DNA from: Pisaster brevispinus
Taxonomy: Eukaryota > Echinodermata > Asteroidea > Forcipulatida > Asteriidae
Assembly (NCBI GenBank): GCA_023634235.1
Contig: JAMKCF010000041.1
Span: forward strand, 1 to 64,000
Length of the DNA stretch: 64,000 bases
Direction: 5' to 3'
The position numbers and the translations under genes are program-made. Each line of letters starts with the position of its first letter. Within the stretch, counting starts at the first letter, position 1. Under the pieces are notes generated by a model, which was not told where the DNA came from, did not search any database, and saw nothing but the letters and a program-made list of their open reading frames with translations. Of this stretch, positions 31,001-46,000 are shown in pieces.

Positions 31001-34000
31001 TAATTTTTATTGCAGATTTTTAATTTATGTGACCCATATTACATGTAGCACCTTTTTTTTGGAGTTTGAACAAACCCAAATTAGTTAAAAATTTACCCAG
31101 TCAGTTTCCCTTGTGGTTTATTACCGTGTATTTTTGTAAAAGGTGCATGTACATGTAGGTACATTAGATTATAAGATGCTTTTCTCTTTTTATAACTTTT
31201 TCTATCTCTATTTTGACCTCACCACACAATTTAGTGACTTTATCACTATTTTTGACAACTCTACGCTCTAGCGGGGGAAATTAAGCAGTACATGTGTATA
31301 CATGTACATGAATGTAAAAATGCCATTGTACATGTACAGACTGTGCTGTTAGTTTCCTCCAGTTGTTTTTCGTAACAAATTTTGTGTTTGTCTAGGCTCC
31401 ACCCCCCCCCCCCCCCCCCACCGCCCTCTCCTCTGGAACTGTGAATATTTTCTAGAAAACAAGTTGACAAAAGACAGACCACAATGTTTGTGTCTGTCTC
31501 TGTAGTGTAACTTCAGACCAAAGTCTCTTGTTGTAATTGACTTAATCACCCTACACATGTAGGCTGAGCTCCCTGTTTACCAGTGATAGAATACTGACAG
31601 AATGAGTCACTGTATGATGTGGTGTGGTCAAGCATCAACAGGGGACCATTCAAGTCTACTGCCAATAGCTTAGTGTCTGTTAGCCAGAGAGGTGTCTGGG
31701 TGTCTTTTGGACACCCTGTTTTTATCTTTCATTTAGATACTATGTATTGTAAGTGAACAATTTGGACACCCAGTTTTTAAATTTTTTGCAAATTTTACAC
31801 CCTTTTTATCCAATCCTGGCAAAAACCTTGGCCAATAGTCATGATAACATGTAGTACCCATATTGGTAGACTACTGTAGGCTCATCCCCTTGTAAACAGA
31901 GAGTCTAAACCATGTGTGTGTACTAAACTCAAACTGTGCTGTTGACTTGCCCAAAGGATCGTTTTTTGCAGCACAAATTTTGGGTAGTTTTTACCGGGCA
32001 TGCCAAGCCCGATAACTCCCACTTCAAATTATGAACTACACATGTACTTAGTAATAATATAGTAGCCTACCAGATTCCTGAACAGTGTGGAATATGGAAA
32101 TGGTTTGTTATACATGTACATGTACATGTATGTAACTCGGTCTTTTGATATCGGAACCGATGAAAGCGGATACCATGTCTGCAAAGGAGCAGACCCATGG
32201 GTCCGGTTTTCAATTTGGAACTGGGTTAAAATGTTAAAACCAAAGGAACCACCCAAGCTTAGAGTTGAAGTTGGTCATCAGTGGTTTAATACTGTACTTT
32301 TTACACAAAATTTACACTAATGTACACGTTGCGGTGTGTCTCGGTCGAGCAGTCTACTGCCATCGGTCTTGATGGCTGAATCATCAGAGTGTGGGTTCGA
32401 ATCCCATTCTTGACGTTTGTGTCCTTGCGCAAGGCATTTAATCGTAAGTGCTTCTCTTAACCCTGGTGTATACCATGGAGGTAAAATTGGAACCTGATAG
32501 GGCTGAGACAGTATTCTGTTGGATTAACCCCTAGGGCTAAGCAGCTTGGGGTTATACACATGTACATGTATGCTCCCCAGGGAGTTGAGAAAGTTTGAGG
32601 AATGGTCTAAAAGTACATTATGCCTGATGAACTGGGATAATAAAAATGTTGTAAAGCGCCTTGATCTAGCTACATGTAACTGTACTTGGGTGCGCTATTT
32701 AAGAACCAATCAGGACTATTTACTGACTTGTATCAACTCCATGCACTACATTCTATGTAGGCCTACTGTACCAGATGCTATGGTATGTTTGTTTGGACCT
32801 CACAGTTGAGGTCATTAGAAAAGTAATTGCAACCAGTTTGTAGAAACCCCCTACAGGTTCTTTCACCTTTTGGTCCACTATGGTGTATGGGCTTAGAACT
32901 TGTACTCTTGTCTGTAGTTCAGGTCATTCAAATAATAATTTTGTTTTCAGTGGTAGTAAACATTTGACATGAACTACAATTTTGTTTTACAATTGGTAAA
33001 TCAGTGAAGGATTTCCCCTGTCATGCCTGTGTAGCAGAAATCATCAATTTCCGTTAGCACTCAGTGTACACAAAACATGTTCAGTTTTAGTTTGCAATGC
33101 AAAATGGCTGGACGCAATGGCTCACTTGTAAATGAACCTGGCACACATACACATGCACACATAGTTTTGTTTTCAAAAAAAAATTTAGTTTTAGAAAAAG
33201 ATAATTGTTTCCAACAGTTGGGTTGTTGAGTTCATTAATTGAGAATAAAGCCGATTGCAGTAAACCCTAGTAAACACAACTTGTATTGTAAACCTACATG
33301 TACATTTTGTATGGCGTGACTCACTTTGTACATGTATATTAAAAGTGGCAACATGTGTGCCATTTCTGATAGTGCATTAATATTTTAGAAGCTGTGAGAA
33401 ATGATTTATGGTCTTGTGATATTGTATACAGTACTTTGTAATGTAGAGGTTGCATGGGCCTCATTGTGATATGATGTACATTGTACATCATTAGGCCAGG
33501 AATTTTATCTTTGAGTGGGGCAAGGCCATTTTCATGGCCTATTGTACATACACACAATCATGTCTTTCGTCTGCAACAATAAAGGGTACAACATGTGGGT
33601 ACAAGTGAACATGTACAATGTGACTGACTTGGCAAAATATACAAATTAAGTGGAATTTTATTTAGAAGACAAAAGAGTCTATTGATCCAAAAACTCTTGA
33701 ATTTACAGTATCTGCAGTTTCAATACTACTGGATGTGATGTACACATGTACATGTAGTACAAACAGAACTACATGGTATACATTTCTAATAAAAAAAGAA
33801 GAAGTATTAATTTGACATGAAAATGATGATGTACTGTACTACAATATGTTACTACACATGTACTTAAATATAAATACATAATTATAAATATTACATGTAG
33901 TAGGCAATGTAGTACATAGTAATACAATGTACATGTAATCCCCCCCCCAAAAAAAATGTAATGCAATGCAAATGTAAAGTGCTCAACCATGCAGGAAAAA

Positions 34001-37000
34001 AGCAGTCAATGTGTTGTTTTATCACACACACCCCACAGTTCAATACAATGCCTATAAATCACAGAGCAAACTTCCCATTTCAGCAACATGTATCCTGGCT
34101 TTGCTTACCGTGAGCAAAGAATCGGCGCTTACGGAAGCAGGGAATGCCCTGCTTACATGTGTACGTCAAGCGTATATTTCACGGGGAATTTTTGCGGTTT
34201 GTGCGTACTCCACATTACTATAGGCATTCTTCGCTTACACAGCTAGGCACCTAGAAATTTGGTGCAAGCGCAGAATTGGGCAGTAAGCAGAGCCATGAAA
34301 GTGGACCCTGATCAGGAAATATTCACAGTCCAGTTGTCTCCAATTCTGGAAACATAAAATGTTTCCTGGTACTACACTGTATGCATTAAAAATGATATGT
34401 AAAGGTTGCAAGACGCAATACTGTAGTACACTGGTTGCTACTGGTACATGAAGAATGTAATGTAGTACAGTAGTTGCTATGGGTATTGACTTTTCAACTA
34501 CTTTCTATTTTCCCTCAGGAAACACAATTTTATCCTACAGTTTTGGTCAAAGTTTTACCCTTACAGAAATCGCTTGGCTTTCTGGTAAACATTGTACACC
34601 ATGTGACTTACTCTAACCAATAATCACTATGAGATGCAGAATCTACATACATGTATGTTGTATCGGATGTTATAGTAATGTACATGTACATGTAGGCCCT
34701 ACATGTATTTTTATTAGAGGTGCAATCAGGTTACACTGGTGCAACAAGGTTTTTCATTATTAGTGTCATTTGTGAAATGTGAATTTTAGGATGTCAACAG
34801 ATTGTATCTCGTCACAAGAATAACGTGTTCACAAAGTCAATAATATGCAGAGTTTTGTGTTAATGCAGGTCGAGTGTTCACCCGAGGATAGGACTTTGTT
34901 GCAGAATTGAGTTCCGACCTTGCTGCACCGATTCCACGACTATGTACTTTTCTGTGTACATTTTGCATTTTGTTTATTTCACAGCGCTGCACTGTGATTC
35001 AACACACGACACTACAACCACAAAGCAATGCATTCAAGTTGGACACAATTCCCTCGTGGTTTTGTGCACATTTGAACCTAAAACTGTTGACTACTTTAAA
35101 AGGACTTTCCAGCCACACACAACAATGCCATATCAATGACTCACACACCACTTACCAATAAAGCCATACCACATCAGCCCCCCCCCCCCCCCCCTTGTGG
35201 GGGAACTCTCAGAACTCTGGAACTCAGGCTTATGGTGGTGGATTGTACTTGTACATGTAGCTGTACCAATAATTACACCACAACATACATAAAGGAATTC
35301 CTTCATGGTCCATAGTTCAGTGCATTATCTGCTACTTCCGCTTGTCATGCTTGTTGGCCACAGTTTTTATTCTGTGCAGCATTGTCCAAGTTATCTGCGA
35401 TTCTCAGAAAACATTGTAGGGGAATATGTGGGGAAAAAAATAATTTTAATAGTTTACCGGTTAGTGTAAGTGAATAGTTCAAAACAACTTAATAAAAAGT
35501 TTTATTCAGTTTTTTTCAATTAAATCCACATTTACACTAATTGGTAAACTATTTTGCACAAACATACAATTTTGGAAGAAAATCCACGAGACTGCAGGGC
35601 TTGTACTGTAAATGTAATGTGTATGTAGCTCAACATTTTTACTGGACGAGAAAAGTTTAATTACAAGTCCAGAATCAAAATGAGAAAACTATTTCACAAA
35701 GTTTAAGATCTGTTTTTAATTGAGCAAGCACTAAGAGAAGATTTGTCTCATTTGTCTTATGGTTGAATATACTTAAGTACTCAATGGAATTGAAAGAAAT
35801 ATTAGACTCAACGTCAACATTTGAACTTCATTTTGTTTGAAAAAATATTCAATTTGAAAACACAAGAGTGCCGGACTTGTCCGGTCATGAGTTTACTGGC
35901 CCGGCACTAAAAACAGTGGTCTCGGGCCTGCGGGCCAGGGTAACAAATTCAAGCTTAAGAAGGGTTGTTGGAACATACATTGTAGGGGTGTCGGAAGTTG
36001 GGAACAGAGAGCAGTTACTGATTAAACCTACTACCTTTTCACACCCAAGGTTAGCAGTTGTCTTGTATATTTGTTTGCTGTCCTCAAAAAACTAACAGGG
36101 AGGTCATGATTTGTAACTAAACCCCAATGAAATTCTGCCCTCAGTGGCCTGAGGCTAGCTGACTTTGTAAAGTGATCCCCAAAGAATAGAGTGTGCATGG
36201 CTGTGCAGCAGAGACAAACATTGGCTTCTGGATCTACATGTACCTTGTCAGTGTTTATGTTTACATTGGTGTGAAAATGAATCAAAACAGTTGATACGTG
36301 ACCTTGGTTCTTGATGTTTGTCATGGTGTGATGCGAATGAAATTGTGTTGATTAAGAGTTTTGTTGTTGAAGGTAGGGTTGGTAGAGCTGACAAAACAGG
36401 CACAGTCAGTGTTCATGTTTTGTGTGATCAACCATGAAATGACAAACCTGTGAAAATGTTGGCTTAATCCGTTCAAGTGTGAGTCAGGAGAAAGTTGTGA
36501 AAAACGTGCACAATTGTCAGCATGTTAACACATTGTCCTTAATTTTGGTTGTAATAACCGAAAATGTTTTTTTTTATAGGTTTTCAGATACAGTTTTCAT
36601 GAATATGACTTCATTTCAGAGGGAAATATTTCACAGAAATAAGGGTATTAGTGTGAACTTCATAAACAAGTTAGGTTTTCAGATACAGTTTTCATGAATA
36701 TGACTTCATTTCAGAAGGAAATACATGTATTTCACAGAAAAAAGGGTTTTAGTGTGAACTTCATAACTTAAAAAGTAAATTTTCAGACAAAATTTAAACA
36801 ATGATGTATTTTTATCTTTAACAATCCTGTTTTAATACCTTTAAAGGGAAGGTACATAATGTATGTACATGTATACGTTTGGTAATCACTCTTAAAATTA
36901 GTGGCAATAAAAACTTATTGGTTAGAAGCCTACTGGCAGCGTTCAATAGTACATGTGATGTACAATGTAGGCCTATAAAGTACAGTATTTTGAGAAACAT

Positions 37001-40000
37001 TTCACTTCGAAGTATTAATAGTTGGTTATGATATGTAGATCAGTTTCTACATGTATGCCCCAAAATTTGAATCTGAGAAACGTCATTGTTAGAAACCTTT
37101 CTCAGATTGTAAAAATTCCAATTATGGATTTTCTTCCTGCATGGACATACACAATGTACATGTACATGTACATGTACAGTACATGTACATACATGTACAA
37201 TGTACATGTATTCGCTCCGGATTTTCGGCGATATCTCAAAAATGTGACCACTTTATGTACTGTGTTAGGTTAGTTTTATTGTACATGTATAATGTACAAT
37301 GTACATACATTACTACATTTATAGGATTAAAAAAATTAAACGGTTCCAAAAACCAAAGGTTTACTTTGCCTTTAACACCACTGTTTGAAAATCCTTCAAA
37401 ATGTTCTGACATGTACAATGTACAGGAAGTAAACACAATGTTCAAGACAGAATCTTTGATAAACGGACCATACATTTGTAACCTTTGTTTGCCAAAAGAG
37501 TGACCTTGTACATTCCAAGGCCTTTCTTGCTGGCAAGATACTGACTACCCACACAGGAAATGTTGTATCATAGTTTCCACATAAATTAAAGAGATTAAAA
37601 ACAACAGTTGAACAAGTTTTAAGATGTCCCACCTTTCTTTAAATCCAAAGTTTATGAAAATTAGTCAGTGCAATATCCACAAAGTTTTATGTTTTCCTCC
37701 ATCAGGCTGTGTACAAATTGTACTGCAGTAGTCCAGGCTTCGTGGCTGTCTAGCATTGTTTAGAGAGAACACCGAATAAGACATTCAATATTTTATTGAA
37801 CCTGTAAATAACCCCCCCCCCCCCCCCCCCCGATATAACTGTCAAGTTTTGTTTTAAGTATTAAAATAAACAAACTGAAGGAAACTGCATGCAGAGTACA
37901 ACATGTACACGTACATTACATGTACGTGTACATGTACCCCCCATCGCCCATAAACATATAAAGACACTGTAGATTTTAAAATGCTTTAGATTAAGTGATG
38001 TTTTCAATATCAGTAGCAAAACATTTCAAACTGCTGTGCCAAACAAATATCCTTAAGGCAAGCATGCCTTGGGTGGTATTGCAAAGTGTCAAGATGTTTG
38101 ACGCTTGTTCTTTCAGTCTGTTTATACATGTACTGTACATGTACATAGGCCTACATTATACTGTACCTGATTTACAGACAATTAATTTGTTGTTTCATCT
38201 CATTATCTCCGACAGACATTGGATTCCGACAGGAGCGGCCTTGGTAAGATGAGGAAGTCGGTTAAATGCATCTACAACACCGGAAACAGTAAGTGACCCT
38301 GCCAGCATGGCCAGGGTAACATTGGGCCTCTCATATCCTGCTACTGTTTGATCTCACAAGTCACAGTAGGACACAAAAAAAGTTTAAGATTTTATGCATA
38401 TTTTATGCAGGGCCCAATTTCATAGAGTTGCTTTTAAAGCAGGAAATACTGCTTAAAATGTTTCTTCTAAGCACAACTAAGCAGGATACCAGTTACATTT
38501 TTCCTTTTAAAAATTGTATTTTAGCTGGTAACCTTATTCTTGTAAGCATAACTTTGTTGTGCTTAGCAACTTTTTATGCTTTAAAAGCAGCTCTATGAAA
38601 TTGAGCCCAGGTTTTGAAGTTTCCGTATAATTCCACAAGACCGAGGCCTGCAATTAAATAGAGGCCATGGCTTCAGAAGGTTTGACGTCTAGCTGGCGAT
38701 ATTCCCTAATTAAAAAAAAGAAATTATAGTGAGAATGCCCATGGGTACATTGCCCTCGTCTTGCCCTGGGTGCCCCTTCAAAAGTTTCCCATAGACAGGG
38801 ACAGACTTTAAGATTTTGCAGTGGGAATGCCCTTTGCAAAATGAAAATAGCCAAGCCATGGCCTCCATTGCCCTGGTCTTGGCCTGGGTGCCCCTACCAA
38901 AGTTTCCCATAGACTGTTAGATTTTCCAATGGACTTGCCCTTTGCAAAATGGAATGGTCTTCCATGTACATTTGTACAGTACCCTCTCAAAGATGAAATT
39001 CCAGGTCTGAAGAGCGCAGGGTTGTTGCTAAAAATGTTTAGTGAACTAGAGTTTATTTTACACGAGAATAAATTGAGAAAGAACTTCCTATATTAATAAA
39101 GATTTTTCCTGATTTCAAGATTTTCTCGAAATCTCCCAGGGTCTTCAAACTCTCTGTAAAAAAGTTGCACAGGGTCTGTTAACTGGTGGTGCGCAGAGTC
39201 TGTAAACCACCTGAATTGGGGTTTCGGGTCGAGACTAAAGGGGGAATCCACGCCTGCAAGCCATTTTCTGGAATGTTTATTTGTCAAATCTCATCCCTGA
39301 TGTACATGTACATGCAGTGTACTTTTTGTACAGTATCATGATCACCTCAAGAGTGGCAAATAAAAAACCTGACACTCAAAAAAAAAGGTTTTGTTTTATA
39401 AATGTCTCTTGTATGCTGTACATACAACGTATTTGCCATAATGCACATTAGAGAAGAATACAAATCAGGCATTATAGGTGTCTTGGCAATCAGTCTTCAA
39501 GTTCTTGGCATAAAGTTCTGACCATAGAGCAAGGATGGTCCGTGTGTGAAACATTGACCAGACACGAGTGTCCTCTCTTCTGTCTCTTCTTCTTGTCCTA
39601 ATTTTCATGTCCAGCCCAATTAATAATGCATGGAATTATCTCCTTCATGGAATAACAGAGGGGTGTGTTTAGAAGGTCATACACGTGCATTATTTATTTG
39701 TGCTTGTAGGAACGGCATTATCTGGCCCGTCAACCTCGACGGAGCGTGACGCTGATCACACTCAAGTTGTCCACGCTCGCAAAACAGAGCAAAGAAGAGG
39801 CATTTTGAGATGGATTAATGTCATTATCAGGCCTGCTGCTTCTTGCATTGCAAGGGCAAAGCAGTTTTTCCTTGGTACACTAGCTACATGTATAGGGCAC
39901 CTCTACAGTGTATATCCTAGATGTACAGTATGATGGCAGCCCTTGCGCTTAAGCTTTTTGTAAAGTAGCCCACTGGGCTACAAATGTACATGTAGGTGCA

Positions 40001-43000
40001 TTTCACTTGCCCCCAGGAAGTTTTAGTAGCCCAGATTTTTAACATTGGAATGTCTTTATAATTAACGGTAGCGATCACATTCAGTCCATTGGTTTGAAGT
40101 GGTAAATGAAGTTAATGTACATACGTGTACATTCACACAATCAAAATGAAATAAACCCATTAAAAAATACATTAAAAAAAACATTTGAAAAGGAAGAAAT
40201 ATTAGCATTTTTAAGCAAGTTGAAAAGTGTTTACAAAAAAGGTGTTTCTCTGAGGACGTCCGACATCATGGTGTTTTGGGCGAGTGGCTTATGTACATTA
40301 AAAGATGTGGCCGGATAATTTTTCTTAATTACATAACTTTAGTGACTACATGTGTACCTTAAATACCTCTATCCAGAATAAAAATTCCCTTTACTGTATC
40401 TACATGTACATGTATAGCACTGTAATAATACACTCAGGTAAAGTGTCTGAAATGTACGTCCGACACTGTGGAACTGCCCTATTTTGCAATAAAAAGTGTA
40501 ATGACAAGTTCAGGGAACAAGGGGTTACATTTTATACTAAAAAAAAAAATCCAATGTGTCATTGTACACCTTTCATTACAAAGAAATAACTGCAGTTTAA
40601 TTAACTTTGTTTGTATCCTGATTTTGACAAGCCCCAAGGCATTTTCCTCCCATTTGTTTTCGGACAAAGAGTTGGATAATTAATTTGAATAATTGTAAAC
40701 GATCATCAGTTTCAACCAGTTAAAATTCACTCCAAGTGGTCCAGCTGCCTAGTTCAGTGTTGAAAAACCACCCGTATTTTTGGTATGAAAATGGACTAGT
40801 GAAAAAACTGGCAGACCAGCGGAATGACAAGCTAACTGGTCCTGCTGGCTAGTCCCTGAAAAAGTTACGGGCAAACGCTGATTAGACAGGGGACCACTGA
40901 AAGATGTGCCCATGGTTTGCACTACACTGTATATTGTATCTAGTTTGCGTCATACAATGTACAATGTACATGTATCCACATTCTGCATTGTGACTGCTCC
41001 ATAATGAGTAATGTCTGATTACTTCAAAAAGGTTGGGGCTCAAATTTCAAGAACTTCTCCACAGGCCCACATTCTACATGAACATGAACATGTAGGTCTG
41101 TCAGAAAATTAACTACATGTTGATCAAGAGAAAGAAAAAGACATACTGTACAATTCTAAAGAGCTTAACAAATTGTTTTTATTTGCCGAGGATGAAATTT
41201 ATACTTTGGACAGTTTAATTCATGTAAGAGTTTTGACTCTTTTGAGGCAGGTGGGTTACTGGCCTCATGCTAAAAGCACTGGACTCTGGCCAGTGGTCCA
41301 GTGGGTATTGCAAGCCCTATGGGTTACTGGCCCAAAGCTAAACTTACTGTACTCTGGTCAATGCTGAAAATACACTCTGGACCACTGGCCAGAGTCCAGT
41401 AATTTGGGACAGTAACCCCAAGGGCTTGAAAAAACCTCTGGCCAGTGCACTTGTAACTGTCAGGACTGTACACTCAGACATGCGACTTCTCAGCTGATCA
41501 GCAAATTTCCTCCATCTTTCTTTGGTAGCCTTATTGTAGTGCCAAAGGAAACTGAAAAACACCAGATACATACAAAGTTTGTTGTGCTGGGCTGTTTTCT
41601 CTTATTTTGGAATTACAAAGTTACACACTATTACGAGGTACAACATGTACATTTTTTTAAAAAGTATTTCTATAGGGTACGGATGGTACATATACATGTA
41701 CATTAGTTGTACATGGTCCCCATTATTTTGAGGGCTTTATTGGTGTTTATACCCATACACAAATCAAAAGGGCTTCATTAGTTTTCAACTTCATTGCACA
41801 ATTCAAGGCAAAAAATAAATCAAACTGAGTGGAGCACCAAAGAAATGAAGGATAGTGTTAATAATTGTGACCTTGATAGCGTGTTTATTACTGTCATGAA
41901 TGGGAACACAGTGTGAACCGGCGCACATTCTAAAGGTGCTGGGCCGGAATCACATGCTTGGTTTTTTTTCGCTCGGTCAAACAAGCCCTTTCCTGCCCAA
42001 TTGCCCTTTAGGTTCACTTGAGCTGTTTTTTCTTTCAGGGGTTTAAGGAATTGAGGGACCTCTCGATTTAAGGCTTTAGAAATTTATTTCCGTTCAGTTG
42101 GTTGACTTGACGTGAATGCATTTACCGTAGTGCAATGCAACATTGTACTTTGGGATTTGATGATAGCGATTTGTTAAAATATATGTTACATTTTGAAATG
42201 TACAGCGCATTTTGTCTTTAGGCCCTTTATTCTTAAATACTTGGGTTACGGATTTCTCAGCTGCAAAAAATGAGCGGGGACCGGGGGGGGGGGGGAACCC
42301 ATGTTATTTATGTATACATTTTCGAAGCTGTCTTTACTCCATGTACATGTACCTTACATCTTTAGATGCTTTTAAGCACACAGACAAAATGTTAAAGAGA
42401 AGGTAGGCCTACATGTATGTTTGGTAATCACTCTAAACATTATTGGAGATATCAACTTACTTGGTTAGAAGTACATGTACAGCAGCTTTCGATAGTATTA
42501 AAGCATTTTGAGAAGCATTTCACTTCAAAATAATGTGGTTATGGAAAAAGATATCAGATTGTGTATTCCAAATAGTCAGGGGTGTTAGGGATATTTTGGT
42601 TCAAGTTTTTTCCAAATAGGGATTATTCTTCTTGCATGGGCATAACCACTCCGGATTTTAGGCGATATCTCAAAAACGCTACCACCGTTTGAAATGAAAC
42701 TTTCACAGGTTAGTTTTATTCAATTATATAGGATTATAACAATTGTAGGGTTCATAAAACCAAAAGTATTATGTTCCTTTTAATGATGCACAATGCAAAT
42801 TTACTTTGTCTTTTAATGCTTTAAAGCACACAGACAGTATGTTTGCAAAAGGGTCCTGTTGTTACTTTATGCAGTGCCTCTTACAAGATGGATGTTGTGG
42901 GGTAATTTTTATGTGGGAACTTTACTTGTGGGGTTTTATGACATCGTGGGGTGAACCCCAACATGTTTTTAAAAACAAGAAAGATTACAGAAAAGGGATT

Positions 43001-46000
43001 ATACATATGTAGCTGAACAGAAAACAAATGGGGAAAGCCCACAATGTCGCTCTGCTAAGGATGACTGTTTGACAGTACATGTACATTGTTTATTCCATCC
43101 ATGAATGTTCTGCTCATGAATATTCTGCTCATATTTATTCCAAACACCTGAACAAAGACAAATGCCAAAATGAGGAGACTGCCAACATTACAATGTGTAG
43201 GGCTAGATAGCTCAGAGTTGGTTGAGTGCTGGCATGTTAATCTGGAGGTCGCATGTCCCCCCCTAGTAAATTTGTCTTTGTTGAACCCCAAATTGTAGGC
43301 CAAAATATACCACTTATGAACATTTACTCATGAATATTCCAAGCTGTAATTAGTCATTCTGTCAGTCTATAGTGTACACAATGTTCATCTGGGGGTCGTC
43401 CATTCCACCGATCTGACTGATATACTAAACAGTGCACAGCCATCTGTAAATGTACTGTGTAGGACTTTGTGTACCCGCAACAGAACAGGTTAATTGACTG
43501 CAGCAAACTAAAGGGAGATTGTTGCATACATGTACATGTATTTGGCTTTTTTAGTCACTTGGAGGCAGCTCGGTCAAATTTTATAGAGCTACTTCAGCTG
43601 TAAATATTGCTTAACATTTTTCTGCTCAGCAAAACTACAAAGGATTACCAGTTACAGTTACTTGGTACGTGAAATTATGGTATTTTGGTTGGTAACAGTA
43701 TTCTTGTAAGATAAGGGTTATTTTGTTGTGTGTTAAGCAGCTCTATGAAATTTGGCCCATACTTGATATTGTACCATCTCCACGACCCAGGAACCGATTT
43801 CCTAGAGCTACATGTACTTACACACGTAAAAGTAGCTAAGCAAACAACATTCTGCTTATCAGAATAAGGTTACCAGCCAAAATACCATTTTCCACTCTGT
43901 ACTTTACCCTTTCTTAAGTGCCTTGTAATTCATTAATAAGCCTGACTTTCTTTGTTTTTTTGCAAGTGTAAGAACCATCATCAACAGCATTGTCATTCTG
44001 CTGGTAAAAATATTGACAAAATTATGGTTTTCCACTCACTCTCCCATGCTTTTCTTAAAATTTATCAGTTGCACAATGTACACACGTAATTTACATTTTT
44101 GCATTTTTGTGGAAACATCTTTTATTCTTTCCTTTGTCCCTGTACTTCACATCCTCCCAGACACTTCCTACTGTACACATCATTCCTTGTGGATCGCTCC
44201 AGTCTTTAGAATTCCCCTGTGGAGAGCTTTTGTTTTCCTTCTTTTTTTTGGTCCTGGGTCTCCACAAGGTAACGAATATTATAGGTACTCGAAGAATCAT
44301 TCATGTAGATTGGTTTTTGTCAAGGTAATGCTCATTTAAAGGCATAGTTATAAAGAAAAAAAACAATGAAAGTCACATATGTGGAAGTTTCAGCTGAATA
44401 CAGCGTCTACTAGCTGAGAAAACAGTAAAAACTCTCATGGTATTTTCACTGGAACATCGAATCCATCCACGTTTAGCGAGGTGACAGCGGGTACCAACAG
44501 CATCTCTGTCCGCAGCATTGCGAACGGACACCAACCCTAAACAAATCTGTAAAACGAGCCATGCATGAATTGTTTTCTCAGTTTCATATGTTTTGGGGTT
44601 AAAAAATTATAAAAACGTATTACTTCAAAGGGAATCTTTTCTCAAATAGCTGCAGGGACTTGCTTCTTACCAAGCAAGTTTTTTCTGGTCAAATTTTGTT
44701 GGAGTTGATTCTACCTTTAAGAGTCACTGCCTGTAAGAATGTACCAAGTGGTGATTCATGGGTTCTCAGATCTTCTTCTAAAAAATCAGAGTGGTGCACC
44801 TTCATACCAAACTAATATATCCAAAATTTTAGCTCGCTGACTCTTTCGGTTTGGGCGTAATAAATTATCAAAGTTTTAGCGAAAAAAACCTTGTGAAACG
44901 ACAAGCACATTCCCGGAAAACGCAAAAATGTGCGCCAAGCTTGTCCCAAAAAATTTTTAACATTTTTTTAAACCTCCAGTTGGGCGCATAACACAAGTAA
45001 AAAAAAAAATTTGGGATCTCGTTGGCGCGTCATGTTATGCGGACCTGAACCTTTGACGAACAGCGCCCTCGTACTGTTTTCAAGGCCTCATAACTCGATG
45101 CGCCTTTAAGATCCCAGGAAATAAACAAGTTTACATGAAAGAACTTGCAGCCCTAAAACAAATTTAAGCACAAAGTGGGTGGGATCTCATTGGCGCAGAG
45201 AGATAATAGAGGTCAAAGGTCAAATTTTACCAATTTCTTGCGTTTCCGCACCTCCGTAACCTTGCGCGCCAACATCAAAAAACTTTTAAAATGACAACCA
45301 GGTGTAGAAACAGTTTTCCTCTATGAACAAATAAAACAAGAATCTTGGGATCTCTACAATTTTCATGTTAAAATATTTTTTGAAAATTCTCTAAGCATTT
45401 GTATTTCACACATATTAGCCTAGAATTAGCTTCGAATGGCACAACATGCACTTTTCTCATTCTTGTAAATACTTGCGCCAACAAGATCCCATCAATTTTT
45501 TCTTGTATTTGGTTTAGTTTAGTGTTCCTAAACAGATTTCAATTGGAAAATAATTGGGATCATGTTGGCGCACAAATATAACAAAGGTCAAAGGTCGTAC
45601 CCAACTACAAATTTTTACAATTTCGGGCGATTTTGCGTCATCACGATATATACGCACCAATATGGTCCCATTAAATTGTCTGCATTTTATGATTATATAG
45701 GTTCTCAGCAACACATAACAAACAAAAACTGTATGGGATTTGTATGGCGCTAACAAATATTAAAGGTCAAAGGTCACAACAGCAATGATGATGTTGCTTC
45801 GTGCAAATCATGCAATAGAACTCTGTCAGACATTTCAATCAATGATTTCACAAACCTTTATCTCTATATAAGTTATGAGGCTATCAAGACTCGGAGTTGG
45901 TGGCAAACAAAAGCACATGCATTATATTTTTTTAGAGAAACTGTGAACAAAATAACAATATTTAAAAACAAATAAAAAAGACAATTACTGCAGGTTTCTT

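Larger units (their letters stand above)
28083..38215 (+). other. ASAP intron 1 (10.1 kb) overview
   Basis: Starts GTGAGT and ends CCGACAG. Besides the repeats listed separately I see no gene in it. Stretches with nothing recognised beyond AT-rich DNA and TACATGTA runs are 28083-28970, 30700-31395, 31425-32330, 32715-34090, 34315-35175 and 37380-37810. Short ORFs there have no family resemblance. Confidence 0.6.

Noticed and set aside
32546..32809. 87-codon ORF in ASAP intron 1
   Set aside because: Overlaps the 3' part of a SINE and has no recognisable domain.
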